Shown piece by piece: positions 23,842 to 33,100 of a stretch of DNA of 34,636 nucleotides. Below the pieces are notes generated by a model that was given only the letters and a program-made list of their open reading frames with translations, ran no database searches and was not told where the DNA came from. How positions within the stretch are numbered: the stretch's first letter is position 1; each line of letters begins with the position of its first letter. The DNA is from Candidatus Aenigmatarchaeota archaeon (GTDB taxonomy: Archaea; Aenigmatarchaeota; Aenigmatarchaeia; Aenigmatarchaeales; JAHLMR01), in the NCBI GenBank assembly GCA_018920255.1, contig JAHLMR010000005.1, positions 1 to 34,636 on the forward strand, in the 5' to 3' direction. The position numbers and the translations under genes are program-made.

Positions 23842-26800
23842 TTAATATTCTATTCCAAAACTATATTTTTTTCCTTCAAATTCAAAATTTTCTATTTTTC
23901 CTTTTGGCTTTTCAATTATATAAGTGCTATCTGTTTCATTTTCTATTTTCTTTATTTTTTCTTCATTAAATTTTATTTCTGAATATAACTTTATTTTTTC
24001 TCCTATTTTTAATCCTTCTTTCTTTCTTTTTTCTTGCACTGCCCTTATAAATTCTCTGAAAAACCATTCCTCCTTTAATTCTTCTGTAATAGAAGTATCT
24101 AAAGAAATTATTCCTCCAGTAATCTTTTTTCCTTCTTCTGAAATTTCTTCAAATTTTATATCTTCAGTGCTAATTTCAAATTTTTCTATTTTTGTTTTTC
24201 CTTTCTTTTCTATCTCTTTTTTTATTTTTTCTGCATCTATATTTTTCAATAATTCTGCTATTTCTTTAGAATCTTTTCCAAATTTTTTTCCTAAAACTGG
24301 CCAATTGGGTTTAACTATATATTTAACTTTCTTTAATTCAAAATTAATATTTCTAACATTACCTAATAACAAAATTATATGCTTAAGATTTTTTATAGCT
24401 TCTTTAATTTCTTCATTACCATAAACATTAATTGCATTTAATAAGTATTTTAGTTTAATATTTTTTTCTTGTCTTATTTCATATGATGCATTAATAATTT
24501 CTTTACATATTTCCATTTGTCTTTCTAAATCAGCATCAATTTTTTCTATTTCTGGCCATTTACAAATATGAACTGATATGCATTTTTCAGTTTTAGCAAA
24601 TAAATCTTGATATATTTTCTCTGAAATAAATGGGCATATTGGAGCTAACAATTTGATTAATTTATTTAAAACATATTCTAATGTTTGAAATGCAGCTGCT
24701 TTATCAGAACCTGTATAATAAGGAGCTGTTCTATCTTTAATTAATTTTAAATAAAATCTTGAAAGATCTGAAAGTATAAATTCTATTATTTCTCTACCAG
24801 CAACATGAAGCTCAAATTTTTCTATAGCCTTTGTAACTATATCTGTAAGAGTATTTATTCTTGAAATTATCCACTTATCTTCAGGAAGAAATTTTGGTTT
24901 TTGTTTTTTATAAAATTTTGAATATGTTACATAATACTGATAAACGTTCCATAGAGTATTAAGCACAGATATAATATTTTCAACTTCATTAGCACTAAAA
25001 TTCTTGGTTTCCCAAAGAGGTGTACTATAACAATAATAAAGTCTTATAGCATCGCTTCCTAATTTTTCAATTGCTTCATTTGCCCAAATTACATTTCCTA
25101 AGCTTTTTGACATTTTTTCTCCTTTTTCATCTAAAACCCATCCTATCATTCTTACTTGTTTATATGGTGACTTTCCAAATAATGCTGCTGAACAAAACAT
25201 TAAAGAATAAAACCATCCTCTTATTTGATCTTGAGATTCAGAAATTGCATCAACTTCCCATAGTTTTTCAAATAATTCTTTGTTTTTGTAAGGATATCCT
25301 AAAGATGCCCAAGGAGTTATTCCAGAATCAAACCAAACATTTAAAATATCTTCAACTCTTTTCATTTTTCCGCCACAATTACAAGTAAATGTAATTTTAT
25401 CTAATGTATTTCTATGTAAATCTATTTCATCAGGAAGTTTTGTATCAGAAAGCTCACGAAGCATAGCTTCAGAATCAACAACTATTATTTTTTCACAGTT
25501 TTCACATTTCCATATTGGCATTGGAATTCCCCAATATCTTTGTTGACTTAAGCACCAATCTATTGAATTTTCAAGCCAATTCCTAAATCTTTGTTTTGCA
25601 AAATTAGGAAGCCATTCAACTTTTTCATTCTCTTCAATCATAATATCTTTTATTGGATCTATTTTCAAAAACCATTGCTTACTATTTCTATAAATTAATG
25701 GTGATTTGCATCTCCAGCAAACTGGATAACTATGAACTATTGTTGACTTAAAAAGAAGTCTATTGTTTTTTTCTAATTCTTTTATAATTTCTTTATCTGC
25801 ATCTTTAACAAACATTCCTGAAAATTTTCCAGCTTCTTCTGTTAAAATTCCCTTTTCATTTACAGGAGAAACAACAGGAAGCTGATAATATTTTCCTATT
25901 TCATAATCACTTGGTCCGTGACCTGGAGCAGTATGAACAAGACCAGAACCCTCATCCATAGTTACAAATTCTGAAAACTCCTCTTCTTCCTTTTCTTCTT
26001 TTCCCATTCTATGTTTTTTATATTTCTTATGAACCATAACAGGAATAGAAAGAATAACTTTATGTCCACCTTTAAAATTTTGACACGGAACATTAAGAAT
26101 TGGTTCGTATTCTAAACCATCTAATTCTTCTCCATCAAATATATCTATAATTTCATATTTTTCTTTTAATAACTCTTCAAAAATTGGTTTTACTCTCTTT
26201 TCTGCTATAATATAAATTTCATTCCTAAATTTTACTTTAACGTATTTTTCTTTTGGGTTTACTGCAATAGCAACATTTCCTGGAAGCGTCCAAGGAGTTG
26301 TTGTGTATACGATTAAAAATTCGTTTTCTTTATTTTTTATTTTAAATTTTATATAAATTCCAGGATCAGAGAGATCTACATAACTATCAGTTACTTCATA
26401 ACCAGATAAAGCTGTCTCACATCTCCAACACCAAAAAATTGGTTTTTCACCACATACTAACAAGCCTTTTTCATGATATTTTTTTAATGTCCACCATGCT
26501 GATTCTATAAAATAATTTTTATATGTAAAATATGGTTCAAACCAACCACGCCATACACCAAATTTTTTATAAAAATCTAACCATTTCTTTTCGTTGTTCA
26601 AAACTTTAGATATACATGCATTAATAAAATTATCAACACCAATTTTTTCTATATCAGATTTTTTAGTTATACCTAGTTCTTTTTCAACTTTTGTTTCTAT
26701 TGGAAGTCCGTGACAATCAAAACCTGGTTGTAGCCAAACATTATAACCTTGCATTATTTTAAATTTAGCTAAAACGTCCTTTGAAAAAGTTGTTCTAGCA

Positions 26801-26961
26801 TGACCTATATGCGCTACATCATTTACATATGGTGGTCCATCTAATAAATAAAATTTTTTATTTTTTTCTCTGGATTTTTTTATAACTTCACTTATATTTA
26901 TTTTTTCCCAAAATTGTAAAATTTCATTTTCTATTTCTTTTGAATTATAATGTGTTGGCAT
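23842..26961 (-). CDS. ileS: Isoleucyl-tRNA synthetase
   Basis: Class Ia synthetase for tRNA-Ile, 1039 aa. DVAHIGHARTTFSKD (HIGH motif), WLQPGFDCHGLPIETKVEK, editing segment VYTTTPWTLPGNVAIAV, DEGSGLVHTAPGHGPSDYEIG and GEKMSKSLGN are all present. Zinc-type pairs: CWRCE, CWRCKS, CENCEK, CNCGGK. The long C-terminal half is the archaeal/eukaryotic-type anticodon and extension region. The ORF starts 25 bases after the HMG-CoA synthase stop, with TTTAAAT between them, so it may have its own promoter. Confidence 0.98.
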   Translation of the reverse strand: MPTHYNSKEIENEILQFWEKINISEVIKKSREKNKKFYLLDGPPYVNDVAHIGHARTTFSKDVLAKFKIMQGYNVWLQPGFDCHGLPIETKVEKELGITKKSDIEKIGVDNFINACISKVLNNEKKWLDFYKKFGVWRGWFEPYFTYKNYFIESAWWTLKKYHEKGLLVCGEKPIFWCWRCETALSGYEVTDSYVDLSDPGIYIKFKIKNKENEFLIVYTTTPWTLPGNVAIAVNPKEKYVKVKFRNEIYIIAEKRVKPIFEELLKEKYEIIDIFDGEELDGLEYEPILNVPCQNFKGGHKVILSIPVMVHKKYKKHRMGKEEKEEEEFSEFVTMDEGSGLVHTAPGHGPSDYEIGKYYQLPVVSPVNEKGILTEEAGKFSGMFVKDADKEIIKELEKNNRLLFKSTIVHSYPVCWRCKSPLIYRNSKQWFLKIDPIKDIMIEENEKVEWLPNFAKQRFRNWLENSIDWCLSQQRYWGIPMPIWKCENCEKIIVVDSEAMLRELSDTKLPDEIDLHRNTLDKITFTCNCGGKMKRVEDILNVWFDSGITPWASLGYPYKNKELFEKLWEVDAISESQDQIRGWFYSLMFCSAALFGKSPYKQVRMIGWVLDEKGEKMSKSLGNVIWANEAIEKLGSDAIRLYYCYSTPLWETKNFSANEVENIISVLNTLWNVYQYYVTYSKFYKKQKPKFLPEDKWIISRINTLTDIVTKAIEKFELHVAGREIIEFILSDLSRFYLKLIKDRTAPYYTGSDKAAAFQTLEYVLNKLIKLLAPICPFISEKIYQDLFAKTEKCISVHICKWPEIEKIDADLERQMEICKEIINASYEIRQEKNIKLKYLLNAINVYGNEEIKEAIKNLKHIILLLGNVRNINFELKKVKYIVKPNWPVLGKKFGKDSKEIAELLKNIDAEKIKKEIEKKGKTKIEKFEISTEDIKFEEISEEGKKITGGIISLDTSITEELKEEWFFREFIRAVQEKRKKEGLKIGEKIKLYSEIKFNEEKIKKIENETDSTYIIEKPKGKIENFEFEGKKYSFGIEY

Positions 26962-26986
26962 ATAAAAATTTCAGAAAGAATATAAT

Positions 26987-28348
26987 TTAAAGATTTACTT
27001 GTTTAATTCTTTGATGCTTTATGTTATAAATTCTTTTTCCATTATTTATTTCTTTAAGAGAAATTTCATAAGGACGTTTATACATCTGCTTAGATATTAT
27101 TATGTTATCATGAGCTTTTATATGCCAATCATGAAGTTTTTCATACTCTTCAAAATTAATTTCTTGCCCCTCTTTTATTTGAGAAAATAAACTAATATTT
27201 TTAATAGCATCTTTATATTCATTTTGAACTATTCCATAATATGCACATGCAGAAGCCCCGCTTCCATATCCACCAAAAGCAATTTTTTCCTCACTAATAT
27301 CATTTTCTTTTTCTAAAAGCGAAGCAAGACCTAAAAATATAGAACCCGTATAAATATTTCCTATATGTTGTGATGCTTCTATTGAAGGTTTAACTTTTTT
27401 TTCAAAAGATTTTTTATAATATTCTGTTTCCATAAAATTTTTTATCCAGCCATAATATTCCTTTGAGTCTTTACTTGGTTCTTTTCCTATTTCTTTTTCA
27501 ATTTTTGAAAATTCTGGCTTATTTCTCATTTCATGTATTAAAAGTTGAGAAAAAGCTTTTTCAGCCATTTTTGGAAATGGAATATGAAATACAAAGCGAT
27601 CAAAAATTTCTAATGGCGATTTACCATCTACTTCAGAATGAGATTTTTTATAAATTTTCTTAAAATTATCATAAGCATCTTTCATTCTTTCTAAATAACA
27701 ATTTATAGAACCTTTACCATCTACAATTGGCGTTTTTCTCCCATCTGGTTTAAAAAAATCATATTCATCTGATGTAGAAACTACAAAATTTTTAGAAATT
27801 TCAGATAAATCAAGTATTCTTGGCTTTTCTTTAATACCTAAAGCAACAGCGCCAGCTCCTTGAGTAACTTCACCAGGATCTCTTTTTTCATACAATGCTA
27901 TATCTGTTGTAAGTACAATTTCAATAGCATTTTTATCTTCTCTACATTTTATACTATTCACAGCATTACGTAATTGAAAAGAACCAGCAATACATGCAAA
28001 TTTCATTTCGTCTGTTTCTACATGTGAAAAACTATTACCATATATTTCTTCAAGTATCCCTAATATATAAGTGCCTATTGGTTTTGATTCATCAATTCCA
28101 GATTCTGTTGCTACACGTATTGCTTTTATATCTTCAGGATTATAATTATTATTTTCTATTAATTTTATTATTGCGTTTGCACCAAGAACTACAGGATCTT
28201 GATTATAATCTGGAATTCTAAATTCATAAATACCTAATCCTTTATTTATTTTTTCTTTTTCTTGCTTTCTGTTTTCGCAAAATTCCTTTGGAAAATTAAA
28301 AGTTAATTGAGGTATATATAATCCTATTCCATCAATGCCTATTTTCAT
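26987..28348 (-). CDS. mvaS: Hydroxymethylglutaryl-CoA synthase, long bacterial/eukaryotic-like form
   Basis: Condenses acetyl-CoA with acetoacetyl-CoA in the mevalonate pathway. Catalytic Cys in EMKFACIAGSFQLRNAV; VTQGAGAVALGI; EYDFFKPDGRKTPIVDG; VFHIPFPKMAEKAF (active-site His); IGNIYTGSIFLGLASLLE; FGGYGSGASACAYYG. Segment by segment these parallel bacterial MvaS, and 453 aa exceeds the roughly 350 aa of the common archaeal enzyme. Some archaea (haloarchaea) have this form as well. No thiolase or DUF35 partner is adjacent, unlike the usual archaeal cluster. Transfer is possible but not shown. Confidence 0.93.
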   Translation of the reverse strand: MKIGIDGIGLYIPQLTFNFPKEFCENRKQEKEKINKGLGIYEFRIPDYNQDPVVLGANAIIKLIENNNYNPEDIKAIRVATESGIDESKPIGTYILGILEEIYGNSFSHVETDEMKFACIAGSFQLRNAVNSIKCREDKNAIEIVLTTDIALYEKRDPGEVTQGAGAVALGIKEKPRILDLSEISKNFVVSTSDEYDFFKPDGRKTPIVDGKGSINCYLERMKDAYDNFKKIYKKSHSEVDGKSPLEIFDRFVFHIPFPKMAEKAFSQLLIHEMRNKPEFSKIEKEIGKEPSKDSKEYYGWIKNFMETEYYKKSFEKKVKPSIEASQHIGNIYTGSIFLGLASLLEKENDISEEKIAFGGYGSGASACAYYGIVQNEYKDAIKNISLFSQIKEGQEINFEEYEKLHDWHIKAHDNIIISKQMYKRPYEISLKEINNGKRIYNIKHQRIKQVNL

Positions 28349-28397
28349 AAAAATGAAAATTAGTTATAAAATATATAAATTTAGTAATTATTATACG

Positions 28398-29078
28398 CTA
28401 TTTGTCTAATAATTTTATTACAACAATTTCTCTATTAAGTGGAAGTGCAACATTATAAATTGGAATACTTGCTTGTGCAAACTTTGTACCAAAATGAGCA
28501 TGGCCATGAATTGCAATAGTTAAAAAATTTTTATTAAGAATTTCATCTAATTTATGTGTAGCAAGTTGTGGTTTTATACTTTCCATTTCACCTTCAACAG
28601 TTAAATATGAGGGTGAATAATGAGTTAAAAGAATTTTTATATCTCCTTTCTCTTTTTTCACTAATTTTTTAATATTTTCTGCTATTTCTTCATATTTTTT
28701 TTCTATTTCAGGAATATTTCTTTTTTGCCATGGTGTTGGTTCATCTAAAACCCCTCTACTTCCAAAAATTGATATTTTCTTGTTTTCTACTTCTATTCTG
28801 AAAATTTCATTATTTAAAAAAACTATTTTACCTTTACAGATTTCTTTTATTAAATCTATATTTTCATCGAATTCTGTATTTCCTGGAACCGCAACAATAG
28901 GGCAAGAAATTTTTTCAAGTGCCTTAAGTATATTTTTCCATTGATTTGGATGAAATGCTTCTGACATATCTCCTGCTAAAAGAAACAAATCTGGCTTTTC
29001 TTTTAATTTTTTAAGAGATTCTAAAAACAAATCTTTATTTGTTGGATAATGAACATCTGATGTTGCAAAGATTAACAT
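28398..29078 (-). CDS. Calcineurin-like metallophosphoesterase
   Basis: About 226 aa. LIFATSDVHYPTN (DxH), LFLLAGDMSE (GD), VAVPGNTEFDE (GN with T-E instead of H-D/E), ILLTHYSPSYL and IAIHGHAHFG (GHxH-type) are the five metallophosphatase motifs. Substrate unknown. The ORF track starts at 29099, but MLIFATSDVH at 29078 places the first beta strand at the N-terminus as usual, and the TATA-like AAATTTATAAA (about 29107-29117) then sits at leaderless spacing. The replaced His of the GNHD motif is tolerated in related proteins. Confidence 0.85.
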   Translation of the reverse strand: MLIFATSDVHYPTNKDLFLESLKKLKEKPDLFLLAGDMSEAFHPNQWKNILKALEKISCPIVAVPGNTEFDENIDLIKEICKGKIVFLNNEIFRIEVENKKISIFGSRGVLDEPTPWQKRNIPEIEKKYEEIAENIKKLVKKEKGDIKILLTHYSPSYLTVEGEMESIKPQLATHKLDEILNKNFLTIAIHGHAHFGTKFAQASIPIYNVALPLNREIVVIKLLDK

Positions 29079-29144
29079 AAATAAAAGTATATTTTCCAAA
29101 ATATAAAAATTTATAAATTTTGAAAAATAATTTAAAGGAGGGTC

Positions 29145-29345
29145 ATGAATGTAGAAAATAAAAAAATTAAAGATTTTCTAAAGTATATGAAATTTTCTTC
29201 AATAACAATAGAAAATAAAGGAGAGGAAACGAATCTTTGGATTAATGGATTTTTATATATACTAAACAATAAAACAAATGAAATTTATCTTCCAAGACCA
29301 AATCATGAAAAAGAAGAAGGATATGATTTAATTAAAATATACTAA
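29145..29345 (+). CDS. Small cytosolic protein, 66 aa, unknown
   Basis: No family recognised. Reads MNVENKKIKDFLKYMKFSSI...DLIKIY: charged, with no signal, TM or Cys, and a predicted short helix followed by strands (ITIENKGEETNLWINGFLYILN). AAAGGAGGGTC directly before the ATG is the strongest Shine-Dalgarno in the window, which argues that the frame is translated although it is short. Divergent from the metallophosphoesterase. Confidence 0.65.
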   Translation: MNVENKKIKDFLKYMKFSSITIENKGEETNLWINGFLYILNNKTNEIYLPRPNHEKEEGYDLIKIY

Positions 29346-29409
29346 AAACAAGGGAACTAAAAGTAACATATAAAAAATTTTATAAATAATTAACTTTTAA
29401 AATTAAAAT

Positions 29410-29829
29410 ATGAAAAATCTTTTGTTTATAGTTTTAATAATTGGAGTTTTCATTTCAGGGTGCGTTTCAGAATCTTCAATATCAAATTGTAAATCTGATA
29501 AAGAAAACGTTAAATGTGAAATTACTAAGGAAGGTATAGCTACAATTACTAATACTAATTTACCATCAAATGCTGTATTAACTTCAGCAAAAATTTCACC
29601 TTGTGAAATTACGGGAGAATTGTGGTCATGTAAAGAAATAGATATGTGGAAAATAAAAGACTGTGAAATTTTAAGTTCTTCACAGCCATTTAAAGTAAAA
29701 TGTCCAATTGAATCTGGTGCATGGATGATAAAGTTTAATATATTAAAACCAAGTGCATGCCCAGATCCTATTGATCCAAGTGTTTTAAGAGATTGTGAAG
29801 AAACAATTAGAATTTATCAAAAAATTTAA
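29410..29829 (+). CDS. Predicted Cys-rich lipoprotein
   Basis: 139 aa. Signal peptide MKNLLFIVLIIGVFISGC ends in a lipobox-like ISGC, so Cys18 would be lipid-anchored. Eight further cysteines follow (SNCK, VKCEI, SPCEI, WSCKE, KDCEI, VKCP, SACPD, RDCEE), an even number suggesting disulfides in an exported domain. No family recognised. TATA-like TTTTATAAATAA lies about 30 bases upstream. Stops 2 bases before the convergent MIP18-type gene. Confidence 0.75.
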   Translation: MKNLLFIVLIIGVFISGCVSESSISNCKSDKENVKCEITKEGIATITNTNLPSNAVLTSAKISPCEITGELWSCKEIDMWKIKDCEILSSSQPFKVKCPIESGAWMIKFNILKPSACPDPIDPSVLRDCEETIRIYQKI

Positions 29830-29831
29830 AG

Positions 29832-30083
29832 CTAAAAAACTAGTTCAATTTCAGATTCAAAACCATTTTTCTTTAATTTTTCTTTTATTTCATTTGAAAT
29901 AACATTAATAAAACCACAACCAACACAGCCAAAATATGGTGGTTTTAAAACAATTTTTACTTTTTTATCTTTAATTGAAATATTTTCTATCATTTTTGAG
30001 CTAACTATTCCTATATTTGTATGTGGGTCTTTTATTTCATCTAATATTTTTTTAATTTTTTCTATTTCTGTTAACTTTTTCAT
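29832..30083 (-). CDS. MIP18/SufT-type Fe-S assembly protein (DUF59)
   Basis: 83 aa, a single MIP18 domain: IKKILDEIKDPHTNIGIVSSKMIENISI opening, KVKIVLKPPYFGCVGCGFINVI (in place of the usual PT..GCP) and a final alpha-beta IKEKLKKNGFESEIELVF. Family members assist Fe-S cluster insertion. The CVGC pair adds a second Cys beside the conserved one. The targets are unknown; Fe-S proteins in the window include IorA and possibly the YkgJ-type protein. Confidence 0.82.
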   Translation of the reverse strand: MKKLTEIEKIKKILDEIKDPHTNIGIVSSKMIENISIKDKKVKIVLKPPYFGCVGCGFINVISNEIKEKLKKNGFESEIELVF

Positions 30084-30135
30084 ATAAAATTTAGAAACAT
30101 AGAAATATTTAAAACTAAAAAATCAAATTAATCTT

Positions 30136-33100
30136 ATGAAAAAACTAATAGTTTTTATTTTTTTAATATTAATTTTTAGTTATTGTAGTTATGCAAAAAA
30201 TGAAATAAATGAAAAAATTTCAGAGAAACTACTATTAGAAATTAAAGAAAAACCATATTCAGAAATTCCTATTATAGTAATTTTAAATGAAAGCATAAAT
30301 AATTTTGATTTTTCTAAATTTGAAGGAAAAATAAAGTATAAATATAAATCAATAAATGGATTTTCTGGAAAAATTTATGCAAATAAAATAGAAAATTTTG
30401 CTAAAAATTCAGAAGTAATTAAAATTTATTATGATGAGATAATTTCAATTCCTCCTTTTGAAAAAAATATTAATATTTCTTTAATTAATAGTACTCAAAT
30501 TATAGGGGCAAATTATGTATGGGAAAATCTAGGCTATTCTGGAAAAGGAATAAAAGTTGCTGTTATTGATACAGGAATAAATTATTCACATCCTGATTTA
30601 GGTGGTGGGTTTGGAAGTGGATATAAAGTTATAAGTGGTTATGATTTTGTTAATAATGATAATGACCCAATGGATGATAATGGTCATGGAACTCATGTTG
30701 CTGGAATAATTGCTGCAAATGGAAATATTAAAGGTGTTGCTCCTAATGCTTCTCTTTATGCTGTTAAGGTATGTGATTCTTCGGGGCGGTGTAGTAACAG
30801 CAATATTATTGCTGGTATTGATTGGTCTATTGCAAATAATGCAGATATAATAAGCATGTCTTTAGGTGGATTGATAATACCAAACGATGACTTTTCAGAT
30901 GTTATTAATCAAATTGTAAATTATGCTGTTGAAAAAGGAATATCTGTAATTGTTGCTGCTGGAAATAAAGGTCCTGGAACTGGAACAATATCATGTCCAG
31001 GATGTGCTATTAAAGTTATAACAGTTGGTGCATCAAATAGTAATAATACTATTGATATTTCAGATGATTCAATTGCATCTTTTAGTAGTAGGGGGCCTTC
31101 TGCATTTGGAAGATTAGATCCTGAAGTTGTAGCACCTGGCGTTAATATAAATTCTACATCAATTTCTGGAAGTTATATTACTCTTTCAGGAACTTCAATG
31201 GCAACTCCTTTTGTTTCTGGAGCTGTTGCTCTTTTAAAAGAAGCAAAACCTTATCTTACGCCTTTAGAAATAAGAGAAATTTTAATGCATACTTCTGAAA
31301 ATATCAGTGGTCATGTATTTGAAAAAGGAGCTGGAATAATAAATATTTCAAAGGCAATAATAAACAATATTTCTATTTATATAAATGATAATGATAGATT
31401 GGAATTTAGTATTATTCCTGGATATAATTCAACTGGAAAAATTCTTATAATAAATAATAATTCAAATTTAGTAAATTTAAGTTTTAATATTGAAGAAGAT
31501 GCAACAGATTTAGAAAAAAATAATATTATTTCTAAAAACAATTTTATTTTACCAAATGAAATTATAGTTGAACCAAATTCTAGAAAAATATTTAAAATTA
31601 GTTTTCTTGCACCTCAAGATGCTAAGCCGGGAATATATGGAACAACATTATTAATAAAAGAAATAAATAACAATATAACATATAGAATACCAATTTCTAT
31701 AACTATACCATTATTTGGTTCTGGAAATATTTCTGGATTAGTAAATGATGGCGATATTATTTACTATAAAATAAAATCATACAATGGAACATCATTAAAT
31801 GTTACATTAACTTGGAATAACACTAATGATGATTTAGATCTTTATCTTTTTGCACCAAATGGAAGATTAATAAATTATTCAGAAAGCCTTGCTGGAACAC
31901 TTGAAACATTGAGTCTTTCTAAAATGAATTATGATGAATACTGGATAGTAGTTTATGCTTATAAAGTATCTGAAATTAGTGAATATAATATAAGTGTTGA
32001 ATTTAAAAATTGGGGATTTATTGTATCTCCAAATTTTTGGCAGGGAAAATTAAGAAAAAATGAAAATATTAATTTAACATTTACAATTACAAATGATCAA
32101 AATATTAAAAATAATACAAATATTAGTGTAAAATATTTAAAAGAAGGAGAAAAGTATTTTAATACAAGTAATGTTAATTCTGGTTTAAATTTAATTTGGA
32201 GTAGAAATTTAACAGGCCTTAATACAACTTTTACAAAATATTTAAATGCATCTATAAAATGGAGTAATTATAATAATGATATTGATTTATTTTTTGCATA
32301 TTATAATGGAAGTAATTGGTTTTTTAGCGATAGATTTAGTTCTCAACATTTTAACAGTATTTTAAAAGAAGCATATGAAGAAATTAAAATGATAGACATA
32401 CAAGAATTTTTAAAATCAGAAAAATATACAGACATAGGACTTCTTACTTATAATTATAATAATCCAGAAGATGTAAATATAACTGTAAATTTAATTGATA
32501 TAGCTCCTTGGGATGCTGCAAAAGTTAGTGAAAATGTAGTTAATTTAAGTGCTAATGAAATAAAAGAAATAAATGTTACAATAAATAGTTCTTTACTTGA
32601 AGTTGGAAAAACATATAATGCTATATTTTCTATTTATAACTCCTCTTATGATTTTGCAACAATAAATATAGAAATCGAAGTTTTAAGCTATTCTGTTTGT
32701 AAAAGTGGTTGTGATTTTACAAGTATACAAGAAGCAATAAATAATGCAACAGATGGTGAAACAATATATGTTTATTCAGGAATATATAATGAAAATTTAA
32801 TTATTAATAAATCTATAAATCTTATAGGTGAAAATCAATATACAACTATAATAAATGCATCTGAAATTGCTATAAATATTTCTGCAAATTATGCTAGTGT
32901 TTCAAATTTTAATATAAATACAAATTCAAATATTGGAATATATTTAAATGCAAATAATTCAAAAATTTCAGAGAATTTTTTAAATACTTCTAATAAAATA
33001 GGAATTTATTTAGAAAATGTAAAAAATAACAACATAGAAAAAAATGTAATTAATTCTTATGAAAGCGGTTTAATTTTAAATAGTTCAGTTGAAAATTTAA

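Noticed and set aside
23924-25388. Plus-strand ORFs of 166 and 105 aa opposite ileS
   Set aside because: They are antisense shadows of the IleRS frame with F/S/L/I-rich, low-complexity translations and no motifs.
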